Shown: positions 7,567 to 15,298 of the stretch, one piece after another
How positions within the stretch are numbered: position 1 is the stretch's first letter
Layout: each line of letters starts with the position of its first letter
Assembly (NCBI GenBank): GCA_030611205.1
Contig: JAUWQF010000004.1
Location: 1 to 42,304 of the forward strand
Reading direction: 5' to 3'
Origin: Methanothrix sp.
Lineage (GTDB): Archaea; Halobacteriota; Methanosarcinia; Methanotrichales; Methanotrichaceae
DNA: 42,304 nucleotides
Translations under genes and position numbers: made by a program
The notes under the pieces: generated by a model
Seen by the model: only the letters and a program-made list of their open reading frames with translations
Told to the model about the DNA's origin: nothing
The model's database searches: none

Positions 7567-8221
7567 AACGGCTGATGCAAAAATGAGTGAAGATACCTAT
7601 CCAGATCTGGGCGCGGTCACTCCTCAGGCCAGAGAGATCTACAACACGAGCAGGAAGTTCATCGCCAAGACGGTGGGCGATAGGAACCCGGAAGACAAGA
7701 TCCGACAGAGATGCGTCATCGCCACCGGCGATCTGAGCATAGCGGAGACGCTCCGGTTCGTGAACGACCCAGTAGGCGCGGGCCTCAGGACCCTGGATAA
7801 AGGTGCCGGGATCTATGCCGACATCAAGATGGTAGAGGCGGGGATAGTCAAAAAAAGCCACCAGTGCCCGGTGACGACCTTCATCGGGAGAGGTGACGAA
7901 CTGGCAGAGAGAGAGGGCATCACCAGGACCTCTGCAGGGGTGATCGAGCTTGTAGACGATCTCTCGGGGAGCATAGTGGTGATCGGCAACGCCCCTTCTG
8001 CCCTGATGACCCTCTGCGAGCTGATGGAAGAGGGTAGGATCATGCCCGAGCTGGTGATAGGAGTCCCGGTGGGGTTCGTGAACGCCACGGAGAGCAAGGA
8101 AAGGCTGAGAGAAATCGACGTCCCCTCGGTATCCACGGTGGGCACCCGGGGAGGCACCCCCATAGCCGTGGCAGCGATTAACGAAATTATAAATATGCAC
8201 CATGTCGGAGCCGACCGTTGA
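7544..8221 (+). CDS. cbiC: Cobalt-precorrin-8 methylmutase CbiC
   Basis: CbiC moves the methyl group from C11 to C12, giving cobyrinate. The 225-residue product has the family segments RCVIATGDLSIAETLRF, the AGIYADIKMVEAGI loop and GNAPSALMTLCELMEEG. It ends with VGTRGGTPIAVAAINEI, where CbiC proteins normally read GRKGGSPVAVAAVNAL. ATG 7544 has GGAGAGG just upstream and overlaps cbiH by 23 bases. An internal ATG at 7583 (MSEDTYP) is the alternative start, and the first 13 residues are probably disordered. The 3' end overlaps cbiD by 20 bases. Confidence 0.92.
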   Translation: MRPSTTTRTADAKMSEDTYPDLGAVTPQAREIYNTSRKFIAKTVGDRNPEDKIRQRCVIATGDLSIAETLRFVNDPVGAGLRTLDKGAGIYADIKMVEAGIVKKSHQCPVTTFIGRGDELAEREGITRTSAGVIELVDDLSGSIVVIGNAPSALMTLCELMEEGRIMPELVIGVPVGFVNATESKERLREIDVPSVSTVGTRGGTPIAVAAINEIINMHHVGADR

Positions 8222-9227
8222 CCCGGTAACCAAGTTTGTGATACCCGGCCCCTGGATAGAGAGAGCAGGCGATCCCGACGTCCTGGAGAAGGTGAAGAGC
8301 GGCAGGTGGGTCCTCCTCTCCGACGGAGCCCTCCTCCGCCGGGGGTACACCACCGGCACGACCGCGGCCGCTGCCTGCAAGGGGGCGGTCCTCTCCCTGG
8401 CCAGTCCGACCGGGCCGACGACCGAAGTCAATGTTCTCACCCCCGCTGGCATAAGAGTCCCGGTGCCGGTCCGGGCCGAAGGCGGGATCTGTACCGCAAG
8501 CAAGGTGGGCGGCGATCATGAGTCCGACGTAACCGCGGGCATGGTCATAAGAGCCAGGGCCGAGACCTCCGGAGAGACGATGCTGGTGGCCGGCCCCGGG
8601 ATCGGGAGGATCAATAGCCGAGGGCTCTGCGCCCCCCCGGGGAAGGCGGCCATCAGCCAGTCGGCCAGACAAGAGATCATGAGCGCGATCGAAGAAGGGC
8701 TGGAGGCAACAGGACTCCCCGGTGCGCGGGTCGAGCTGGAGGTCCCGGATGGAGAGGAGATCGCCCTCCAGACCCTGAACCCCAAGGTGGGGGTGAAGGG
8801 CGGAATATCCATCCTGGGATCAACCGGGTTCGTCGAGCCCTGGAACGAGCACCTAGGCGAGAGCAGAGGGGCCGATATCAAGAAGCTCGACAAAGTGGTG
8901 GTGACCACGGGCCGGGTAGGATTGAAGTACAGCAGGGTCCTCTTTCCCGACCACGTGGCGGTGCTCATCGGAAACAAGCTGGACAGACTCGACCTCGGCG
9001 ACCAGCAAGACAGCATACTCTGCGGCCTACCCGCATTGATCCTGAAGTGGGGGATGCCCGAGGTCCTGGAAGGTACCGGGTACAGGACGGTTGCCGAGAT
9101 GATCGAGGACCAACAGGACCACCCCAGGATAGATACGGCTCTGAGGAAGGTGCAGAAGAGGCTACCCAATACCAGGATCGTGCTTTTGAGGAGAGATGGA
9201 AGCGTGCTAAGGGATGATAAGACATGA
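8202..9227 (+). CDS. cbiD: Cobalt-precorrin-5B C1-methyltransferase CbiD
   Basis: CbiD adds the C1 methyl group, the step specific to the anaerobic pathway. In the 341-residue product the diagnostic RRGYTTGTTAAAACKGA occurs at about residues 46-62, followed by the VNVLTPAGIRVPVPV strand region. GPGIGRINSRGLCAPPGKAAIS and VGVKGGISILGSTGFVEPW are highly typical of CbiD. Family length is about 340-380. The ATG at 8202 lies inside the end of cbiC and the stop overlaps the cbiE start as ATGA, which signals translational coupling. No other domain is attached. Confidence 0.94.
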   Translation: MSEPTVDPVTKFVIPGPWIERAGDPDVLEKVKSGRWVLLSDGALLRRGYTTGTTAAAACKGAVLSLASPTGPTTEVNVLTPAGIRVPVPVRAEGGICTASKVGGDHESDVTAGMVIRARAETSGETMLVAGPGIGRINSRGLCAPPGKAAISQSARQEIMSAIEEGLEATGLPGARVELEVPDGEEIALQTLNPKVGVKGGISILGSTGFVEPWNEHLGESRGADIKKLDKVVVTTGRVGLKYSRVLFPDHVAVLIGNKLDRLDLGDQQDSILCGLPALILKWGMPEVLEGTGYRTVAEMIEDQQDHPRIDTALRKVQKRLPNTRIVLLRRDGSVLRDDKT

Positions 9228-9820
9228 AAGTGGTAGGCGTGGGTGCCGGGCCGGGTATGCTGACCTTCGAGGCGGCCAGGGTCGTCGGTGAGGCGAGGTT
9301 GATTTACGGGTCCGAGCGGGCGATCGAGCTGGCCTCCAGCCAGATCAACCCCCGATCCGACGTCCACGTCATCGATGATTACAAGGCGCTGCGTGAGCTG
9401 CCCGATGACGCGGTCGTCCTATCCACGGGAGACCCGATGTTGAGCGGCCTCGGCTACCTCGGCGGAGAGATTGTCCCCGGGATATCCAGCATGCAGGTAG
9501 CCTGCGCCCGGTTGGGGATCAGCCAGATCAAGGTCGTTCCCATAACCGTCCACGGAAGAAAGATGGATCCTGGGCCGATAGCCGAAGAGATCAGGAGGGG
9601 AAAGTGCGTATTTCTTCTGGTCGACGACTCTACCGACCTGGCAGGACTATGCCAGCACCTGGAAAAGAGAGAGCTGGGCAGGGAGGTGGCCGTGCTCACC
9701 GACCTGGGTTACCCGGAGGAGAAAGTCATGATGGGCAACACCTCGGACCCGCCGCTGTCCGGTGGGCTGGCCTGTGTGATGATCGGAGAGCTAGGTTCTA
9801 GTAAAAATTTTGGACGATAA
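9224..9820 (+). CDS. cbiE: Cobalt-precorrin-7 C5-methyltransferase CbiE
   Basis: This 198-residue tetrapyrrole methyltransferase opens with KVVGVGAGPGMLTFEAARVV, then LIYGSERAIEL, VVLSTGDPMLSGLGYL (the GDP loop) and IVPGISSMQVACARLGI. The last motif, with SS-Q-A-A-R-L-G, is the CbiE/CobL-N signature. It methylates C5 while the separate CbiT handles C15. In many bacteria the two are fused as CobL/CbiET; here they sit at opposite ends of the operon. It overlaps cbiD by ATGA. This is the last cobalamin gene: no reductase cbiJ, amidase cbiA or cbiB is in the window. Confidence 0.92.
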   Translation: MKVVGVGAGPGMLTFEAARVVGEARLIYGSERAIELASSQINPRSDVHVIDDYKALRELPDDAVVLSTGDPMLSGLGYLGGEIVPGISSMQVACARLGISQIKVVPITVHGRKMDPGPIAEEIRRGKCVFLLVDDSTDLAGLCQHLEKRELGREVAVLTDLGYPEEKVMMGNTSDPPLSGGLACVMIGELGSSKNFGR

Positions 9821-10123
9821 CATGTGAGGAAGACAAATGCCTAGACATGTCGGTAATTTACTCATTACAGATGCCGTGTTGACTAGTACGTTGTCATCGC
9901 TCCCCTTGATGACGATTTTCGCTATATCCTGAATGAATTAAAAGTACACCACCGCAATGACAGAGAAAAATTTAAATATTGAGGCAATCTTTCTAAATGT
10001 TAGTAGGCTTTGGCTACTCATTGCGGAGAAACAATTAAGTATTGACTATGATGATGACGTATGGCTTTTTATAGTAGTTAAGACTCTAAAGGCGACAAGC
10101 CTGGGACGGAGGAGTGTGACGGC
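9821..10123. other. AT-rich intergenic stretch after the cobalamin operon
   Basis: Composition drops abruptly in GC after cbiE. The only sizeable frame, 9957-10139 on the plus strand (60 codons, no ribosome-binding site), overlaps the next small gene by 16 bases. It shows no recognisable motif, so I do not call it a gene. No RNA gene or clear terminator is evident. Confidence 0.5.
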
Positions 10124-10309
10124 ATGGCAAAAGACGTAGATATTTGGGACGTGGACTATCCTGAGATACATATAGATAAAAACCACAAAGTAGGGGATTT
10201 TGTGAAAAGCAGATTCCGTGGATCGGTTAGGCTTTCTCTAGATTTGGTTTGTACTAAGGAGGAATTTGAAGAGAAGAAACTGCGAGTTTTAGGCCAGCCG
10301 CTCCCATAA
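10124..10309 (+). CDS. Small conserved-looking hypothetical protein
   Basis: The 61-residue soluble, charged product contains VGDFVKSRFRGSVRL, then CTKEEFEEKKLRVLGQPLP at its end. A short protein ending with an EEFE-x-n-VL-x-PLP tail is familiar to me from archaeal accessory regions, but I cannot name the family. The start ATG has GGAGG about eleven bases upstream (10108-10112). It lies in an AT-rich island together with the membrane-tethered protein at 10565. Between the two (10310-10564) I see nothing convincing. Function unknown; a gene relic truncated at its start is an alternative. Confidence 0.45.
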   Translation: MAKDVDIWDVDYPEIHIDKNHKVGDFVKSRFRGSVRLSLDLVCTKEEFEEKKLRVLGQPLP

Positions 10310-10564
10310 ACTAATTTTTGGGGTTTCTCCAATTTCCAGACGATAATAGTAGGATTTTTGTACCTTGGCTCCGCATGATGTTTCAAGGTACATATTCCTG
10401 TGCCACCACAATACAGGGACTATCGACTGATGTAATTAAGGAGGGAAGACCCAACAACGAAAGCGCTATGCCTACTAAAATTTGCTACATTCACACCCTA
10501 CATGATTCGAAGTTAAGGCTTGTAGTCTTTCTGGCACATCAACGTAGGTATGGGAGTAATATAA

Positions 10565-11206
10565 ATGCAATTTACTGATGAGGAACGGGATCAGCTTTTT
10601 AAAATGACGGAACTGTATAAAGAAGTAAAAGAATTAATGACTTATGCAGAAGAATTGGATGATAATAAACGTACTTTCCTTCAGCCTGTAAATGAACTGA
10701 GAGCATCATTTGACCATATGATGAGAGTATACGCATTCAAATTCGGATTAAAAGAGACTACCAATTCTGATTATTCAATTAAAAATATTGATAAGTCTTA
10801 TGGTCATGTTTATAGAGCCGGGTATGACTTGCTCGACTATATCTCTATTGACCTGAGGAAAAAAATTGTAGATGAACTTAGTGATTATTCTCCAGAAATA
10901 ATTACTAATGTTTTTCCGAAATACTACCAAGAAATTAGGCCTGAGATTGAGAATGCATCTAATAAAGTATCCCAACTGCGGGCAAGTAAAGATGTTAGTA
11001 ATACAAATGATGAAAATTTTCGTGAATATGTCAAAATAAATAATAATTTGAGATCTTATTACGATGAAGTAATCCGAATGAAACCTAGCCTAATTGAGTG
11101 TCAATCGGCAGAAAACAAAAAAAAGTGGATAAGTCACGTGAAGTGGATTGTTGGACCTATAATAGGCGCACTTGTAGTTCTCTTCGGCCAACGTTTTCTA
11201 ATCTGA
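10565..11206 (+). CDS. Helical protein with C-terminal membrane anchor, ELR-DH / GHxYRAxYD motifs
   Basis: The 213-residue AT-rich gene encodes a mostly helical cytoplasmic body and a single hydrophobic C-terminal segment (WIVGPIIGALVVLFGQRFL, about residues 193-211), suggesting a tail-anchored membrane protein. Motifs are NELRASFDHMMR (about residues 43-54) and YGHVYRAGYDLLDY (about 78-91). The combination of E-L-R-x3-D-H with a later GH-x-YRA-x-YD helix recurs in prokaryotic hypothetical proteins of accessory regions and looks HEPN-like in style, without a clear R-x4-6-H. GGGAG lies upstream of the ATG. Base composition is far from the neighbouring operons, which suggests transfer. Function unknown. 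Confidence 0.6.
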   Translation: MQFTDEERDQLFKMTELYKEVKELMTYAEELDDNKRTFLQPVNELRASFDHMMRVYAFKFGLKETTNSDYSIKNIDKSYGHVYRAGYDLLDYISIDLRKKIVDELSDYSPEIITNVFPKYYQEIRPEIENASNKVSQLRASKDVSNTNDENFREYVKINNNLRSYYDEVIRMKPSLIECQSAENKKKWISHVKWIVGPIIGALVVLFGQRFLI

Positions 11207-11454
11207 TCCACAGTTTAGATACTGCATCGACTAATAATTCGGCCCCTTGTGATCGAATCTTAGGTCGTGTAGGTCGGTAATAATAGTATTAGCTGGTATT
11301 CCCCCTAAAACCAGCCACTTGCTCTTACTTTTCCTGATCCTTTCCAACGACCGATGCCCACGACCCCCAAATGAATCATGACGACGTCTATACGTATCAG
11401 TTGATGGGTAATTGTCAACAGAGCAAATTTTGATATGGATAAATTGTTCAGAGG

Positions 11455-12528
11455 TCAATGAGGATTACAGACCTTGCAGGGGACGTAACCTTTCTGCCGT
11501 GCATCCTCGGCATCGGCGAAGTATATCCTGTTCTCGGGCTTGATCTTCTGGGCGTATCTGCAGTCGAAACTGTGGTACTTGTCCGAGGTGGTGCTGCCCA
11601 TGTACATCGCCACTTGGTGCGCTTCGGCGCGGTTTTGTCTGGGCTCATCATAAAAAGATGCCGTATCTTCGCCGTCCTCTGAGACATCGCCGAGAACTCC
11701 ACGATCACCGTCGTCACGATAAACTGTCGTCTCGCAATAACTGTTATCATCGACATCAGAAAGCTCGCGATGAGAGACGAGACCGCTGTCGGAGGATCCG
11801 CGATAGATATCACCACGTGTATCAGAAACACGATAGAGATCACTACGGCTATCAGATCCGCGATAGGACGCATCAAGACGACCCGGGTACTCATATCGAT
11901 CACTGGACTGATCAGAGACTCCGGGCGAGGAAAGCCACGGATCGTATTCCGGTGGCGGTCTCCCGCCAGAGACCCCTTCTGGTTCTTTCCCGGTTACGAG
12001 GAGAGGATCATCTATCACCACCTGACACCGCCGCTCCATCGAGCGGATCAAGCCCTCTGGGCCGTGGGCCTCAAGAAGACAGAGATAACCACCGCTGGGA
12101 TCCAGCCTTCTGTTCTCAGATATGTCGAAACCGCAGCTCCGGCCGGGCTCCAGATCGATTATCATATACCTGGTGCTTTCCAGCAGGAAATCACCATCCC
12201 AGAGGGTGGCATTGAGCAAGAGGTAAGGAAGGGAGGCGTCACTCTGAAGGATGAGGGACCCTCTCGTGCGAAAGAGAGTATTGCTAACAAAGGACTCGAA
12301 GTCCATATCAATCCCGGGCCGATCCCCGGATCCCCTAAACAATACCGCCCCAGACAGAACTTGCCCAGACAGGTCCTCTCCAGACAGGTCTGAAGATGGC
12401 GTTTTTGCTTCCGTAGGCCCGTTCCCGTCCCGAAGAATTGATTTCTGGTAGTCCTGGAGACAGCCCGAGGATAACAAGAGGAACAGGATCAAGAGAAATA
12501 AGATAGAACGGGAACGGGTGATCTCCAT
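11455..12528 (-). CDS. Lipoprotein with C-terminal Ada-type zinc-binding domain
   Basis: The 357-residue exported protein begins MEITRSRS and a hydrophobic helix ending in the lipobox LLSSGC, so it should be lipid-anchored outside the cell. Residues about 60-190 form a globular beta-rich domain. Residues about 200-300 are low complexity, with degenerate YRGSDSRSDLYRVSD-like units rich in D, S, R and Y. The last 50 residues, GSTTSDKYHSFDCRYA...ENRIYF...GYVPCKVC, match the Ada metal-binding domain pattern (KYH, C, then P-C-x2-C), here likely binding zinc. Ada domains of this type occur on nucleases and on surface proteins. A GTG four codons upstream is an alternative start. Function unknown; the domain calls are firm. 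Confidence 0.72.
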   Translation of the reverse strand: MEITRSRSILFLLILFLLLSSGCLQDYQKSILRDGNGPTEAKTPSSDLSGEDLSGQVLSGAVLFRGSGDRPGIDMDFESFVSNTLFRTRGSLILQSDASLPYLLLNATLWDGDFLLESTRYMIIDLEPGRSCGFDISENRRLDPSGGYLCLLEAHGPEGLIRSMERRCQVVIDDPLLVTGKEPEGVSGGRPPPEYDPWLSSPGVSDQSSDRYEYPGRLDASYRGSDSRSDLYRVSDTRGDIYRGSSDSGLVSHRELSDVDDNSYCETTVYRDDGDRGVLGDVSEDGEDTASFYDEPRQNRAEAHQVAMYMGSTTSDKYHSFDCRYAQKIKPENRIYFADAEDARQKGYVPCKVCNPH

Positions 12529-12712
12529 CGTCAATAGCACAACCCCTTCATTTCCACTGAAGAATTAATAGACCAAGACCAAGAGACATAAAGCTACAGA
12601 AGGGTGCCTCTGGCAGATCCCCCCGGACATAGTCACGACCTTACCACAACCCTCTCGTCGAGAGCCGACATCATGCGTTCCTGACAGACCCCTTCCAGAC
12701 AATCTCCCGATC

Positions 12713-13258
12713 TTACCGCTCCAAAGTGATCAAAACCTTGAGAGCCTCTTCCATGCATTCTAGCTCGCTCTTGAGCCTGCTCAGATCCTCTTCGTTCCTG
12801 ACCTTATCTGAGAGTTTCCCCAACCTATAAAGAATAGACCGCCGTAGCTCCTCTTTTATCAGATCGGCCTCGCCTCTAACCTCCATCGCACCCTCTTCAC
12901 CCTCGCGTGAGGGAGAAACCGGCTTGGCCAGGGGGAGACGAGAAAAAGATCGCTCTTCAGGTCTGTGATCCCTTTCTCCAGCCACTCTGCCGGAGGCACC
13001 CTCCACACCTCTGCTGACCGGCCCCTCCTCTCCAGGTGATGGGAAACCGACCCCTGGGCCACCCGGACCCATTTCTTCGGACACGGTGGGCGCATCTCCG
13101 AATAACTCATCAAAGGAACATACTGGACAGATTACCTTACCTCCATACCGAAAGAGTGGAGCTCCACAGTCATGATGCTCAGCAAGCATGGTCCCACCCA
13201 GCCCCAGCAACTTCGTGATTCTCCTGATCGCTTCTTCTTCTTCTTCTTCTTCGCTCAT
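12713..13258 (-). CDS. Sjogren/scleroderma autoantigen 1 (p27) family zinc-ribbon protein
   Basis: The 181-residue protein starts with a seven-glutamate run encoded by a (GAA)7 microsatellite (13233-13253 region). A helix and LAEHHDCGAPLFRYGGKVICPVC (quoted here as the motif C31-x12-C44-x2-C47 plus H28/H29) follow, giving the zinc-ribbon of this archaeal/eukaryal family. A proline/glycine-rich linker (about residues 55-130) leads to a C-terminal helical hairpin with coiled-coil character. Archaeal members are uncharacterised. ATG 13258 gives a standard N-terminus. The glutamate repeat could vary in length by slippage. It is divergent to the UPF0147 gene. Confidence 0.75.
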   Translation of the reverse strand: MSEEEEEEEAIRRITKLLGLGGTMLAEHHDCGAPLFRYGGKVICPVCSFDELFGDAPTVSEEMGPGGPGVGFPSPGEEGPVSRGVEGASGRVAGERDHRPEERSFSRLPLAKPVSPSREGEEGAMEVRGEADLIKEELRRSILYRLGKLSDKVRNEEDLSRLKSELECMEEALKVLITLER

Positions 13259-13300
13259 TCAGCATCACCAGACCAACCCGATCACCCGACACCACCAACG

Positions 13301-13308
13301 TTTAAATA
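13301..13308 (+). promoter_or_regulatory. TATA box of the UPF0147 gene
   Basis: TTTAAATA in the divergent gap matches the archaeal TATA consensus. The predicted start of transcription near 13333 would leave a leader of about 58 bases with GGTGA near 13381 as ribosome-binding site for ATG 13391. Confidence 0.5.
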
Positions 13309-13390
13309 TTACAATATCACTAGTAATGGATGAGTAAGACGGATGTTATCCTTAACCTTTTTGCCGTCTCGGATAGTGCGTGGTGATTCC

Positions 13391-13651
13391 ATGGCAACTG
13401 AAAATGTGATTAAGCAGTGTGTTGAAGTATTAGAGCGCGTAATAGGTGATGACACCGTTCCTAGAAACATAAGGCGCTCTGCAGAGAACGTAAGGAACAT
13501 TCTCCTGAACGACGAGGACTCCAAAGCAGTCAGAGCGGCATCCGCGATATCAGTCCTCGACGAGATAAGCAACGACCCGAACATACCCCTCCATACCAGG
13601 ACCCTGGTCTGGAACGTCGCAAGTCAGCTGGAAACCGTACCTGTGGACTAG
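13391..13651 (+). CDS. UPF0147 family protein
   Basis: The 86-residue all-helical protein has the hallmark [20 protein letters not shown] (about residues 15-34), then [27 protein letters not shown]. This matches the small UPF0147 family, which is nearly universal in Euryarchaeota. Its role is unknown. The frame extends upstream, but ATG 13391 fits the family start and has GGTGA seven to eleven bases before it. It is monocistronic: the downstream stretch includes GGAGATCTCTTCTTTTCC near 13680, which may end transcription. Confidence 0.88.
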   Translation: MATENVIKQCVEVLERVIGDDTVPRNIRRSAENVRNILLNDEDSKAVRAASAISVLDEISNDPNIPLHTRTLVWNVASQLETVPVD

Positions 13652-14271
13652 TCTAAGATGGCCGCAGAAGACTTGAGAGGAGATCTCTTCTTTTCCGATG
13701 CAATAGAGGATACTTCCCACAAGACCTATGCATTATATAGAGAGATACATATAGAGGTATATAGGAGTGAGAAACTCTCATGACTCCTGCCAGAGGAGTT
13801 CAGACGGTCTAACAGCCATGCGGCTCTAAATATTGACTTTGATTAATGTTGAAAACGTGATGCTTGGGGTGGCACTACACGACTCCCACCAGAGTACAAG
13901 TGCATAACCTTACTTTCTAGACGAGTTCGAAATTAGTTGAAGTTTTCGGGTTCGTCTATTGCTGTCGTTGGGCACCGCTCTGGTGAGGAACCTATTACAT
14001 GACTTTCGGCCATATAGATTATAGCGACATATTAAATCGGACAAGCTTGAAATTGTACTGCACCCGATTAAGTATTTCATTCCCATGCAGTTGGTTGGAG
14101 GGGCGCTTAGTGCCGATTCTAACTTTCTCATAATATCTTCATGTTTTGGTAGATTAATATTGTCTAATCTAACCTGTCGATAACATGGTAATCGCCGAAA
14201 GTCATGTATTAGTTGTATCAGACCGCCTCGCATGAACAAGACCTAAGGCGACCGTCGATCGGTCGCCCCGG
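13652..14271. other. AT-rich gene-free stretch with hairpins
   Basis: No convincing gene lies in these 620 bases. They hold a hairpin ACTCCT-GCCAG-AGGAGT (13783-13799), several TATA-like ATATAG repeats (13733-13764) and the 213-bp inverted-repeat element listed separately. The only long frame, 13910-14239 minus, runs through that element and has no recognisable motif. Confidence 0.55.
13996..14208. repeat. 213-bp element with 15-bp perfect terminal inverted repeats (MITE-like)
   Basis: TACATGACTTTCGGC (13996-14010) is the exact reverse complement of GCCGAAAGTCATGTA (14194-14208). Inner flanks remain imperfectly complementary: TTATAGCGACATATTAAATC on the left compares with TTATCGACAGGTTAGATT on the opposite strand at the right. 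The whole could therefore fold into a long imperfect hairpin. Size and symmetry suit a miniature inverted-repeat element or a decayed palindrome. A clear target-site duplication is not visible, and no transposase is inside. Confidence 0.5.
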
Positions 14272-15222
14272 TCAGATGCTGAGCGTGTACGAGTATCCGC
14301 TCAAGAACGTCCCGCGCTCCGTGTAGGTACGTCCCATGCAGGTTATCGTTATGGTGCGGTACCGGTCGCCCGGCAAGGTTAATCTGTAGACCCCGTCCCG
14401 GAGATCGCCGCTTTCGCCGTCGGCGCCCACGTAAGAGCCGTCGACGAATACGCTATAGCCCCTCAGCTTGCTCGCCCGGAGGGTCACCGTGGCGTATCCC
14501 GACGACGGCGCCGGGCTGGGCGGCCAGACCCCCTTCCTCACGTCCACGATGACCACGTTGCTGGGTCGGTTGTCGACGACGAACAGGAGGACGTGCCGCC
14601 CGACCTCGCCCGCATGGAAGGTTGCCAGGCGGTTATATCCGGGGTCAAACCGGTACGAGTTGCGGGACAATCGACCGCTGGGATCGATCTCGTAGAAGTC
14701 GGCCAGACCCCCGCCGGACGAGTAGGCCAGCAGCTGCAGGTACGCGCCCACGGGACAAACAACGTAACGGGTCCAGCTCGTAGAGCCCTGGATCCAGAGG
14801 GCGTTAAGCCCGCCATAGGTGGACTGGTACTCTGAGTAGGTGAAAGATTGGCCGGACGGCCCTCCGGTATAGAGGGCGGTCGGCTCCTGTCCCGAGATGG
14901 AATACCAGGCGACCGTTCCTCCCGCGGCGGGCGCATCCATGCTGAAATAATCAGAATAGAGCGAAAATTCGGTGGCGCCGTACGGTGTTGTATCGTCCTT
15001 TGGTGACGCGTACAGCTCCGGATGCTTCTCGCTCATTATCCACGGCCCTCCGATGCCACGCTCGTAGAGCATCTCTGCCATCCTTTCACCAGGCTCGTAC
15101 TCGACCTGGGCGTGAGAGACGAAGAGCAGCGAGGATAATATCAACACCAGCCCTATCAACGCCGGTATCGATCTCGCGAGAAGGCCTCCGCCTGTATATT
15201 CTTCTTTCTTTCTGGATATCAT
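14272..15222 (-). CDS. Secreted protein with C-terminal PEGA-like beta domain
   Basis: The 316-residue protein has a signal peptide (RSIPALIGLVLILSSLLFVSHAQ, cleavage likely after HAQ, about residue 39). There are no further membrane helices. The exported part is rich in Y, S and G and beta-structured. Near the C-terminus VTLRASKLRGYSVFVDGSYVG resembles PEGA-type repeats (a strand, then Y-S-V-x-V-D-G), ending in a TFLSGYSYTLSI strand. I associate this architecture with secreted or cell-surface proteins of Methanothrix-like methanogens. Function unknown. AGGAGTGGGG lies upstream of ATG 15222. Composition matches the core genes. Confidence 0.65.
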   Translation of the reverse strand: MISRKKEEYTGGGLLARSIPALIGLVLILSSLLFVSHAQVEYEPGERMAEMLYERGIGGPWIMSEKHPELYASPKDDTTPYGATEFSLYSDYFSMDAPAAGGTVAWYSISGQEPTALYTGGPSGQSFTYSEYQSTYGGLNALWIQGSTSWTRYVVCPVGAYLQLLAYSSGGGLADFYEIDPSGRLSRNSYRFDPGYNRLATFHAGEVGRHVLLFVVDNRPSNVVIVDVRKGVWPPSPAPSSGYATVTLRASKLRGYSVFVDGSYVGADGESGDLRDGVYRLTLPGDRYRTITITCMGRTYTERGTFLSGYSYTLSI

Positions 15223-15298
15223 AACACCCCACTCCTTTGTTATATTAGGGGTACTCGATATTATATCTAACTTGGGTTTGCCGGGCGGCGAACCTTTT

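Noticed and set aside
7529-8503. 324-codon frame on the minus strand
   Set aside because: Covers cbiC and the start of cbiD, both clear genes on the other strand.
10318-10578. 86-codon frame on the plus strand
   Set aside because: Weak start, mixed composition and no motif; it overlaps the ribosome-binding region of the gene at 10565.
13910-14239. 109-codon frame on the minus strand
   Set aside because: Spans the 213-bp inverted-repeat element and shows no domain; likely fortuitous.
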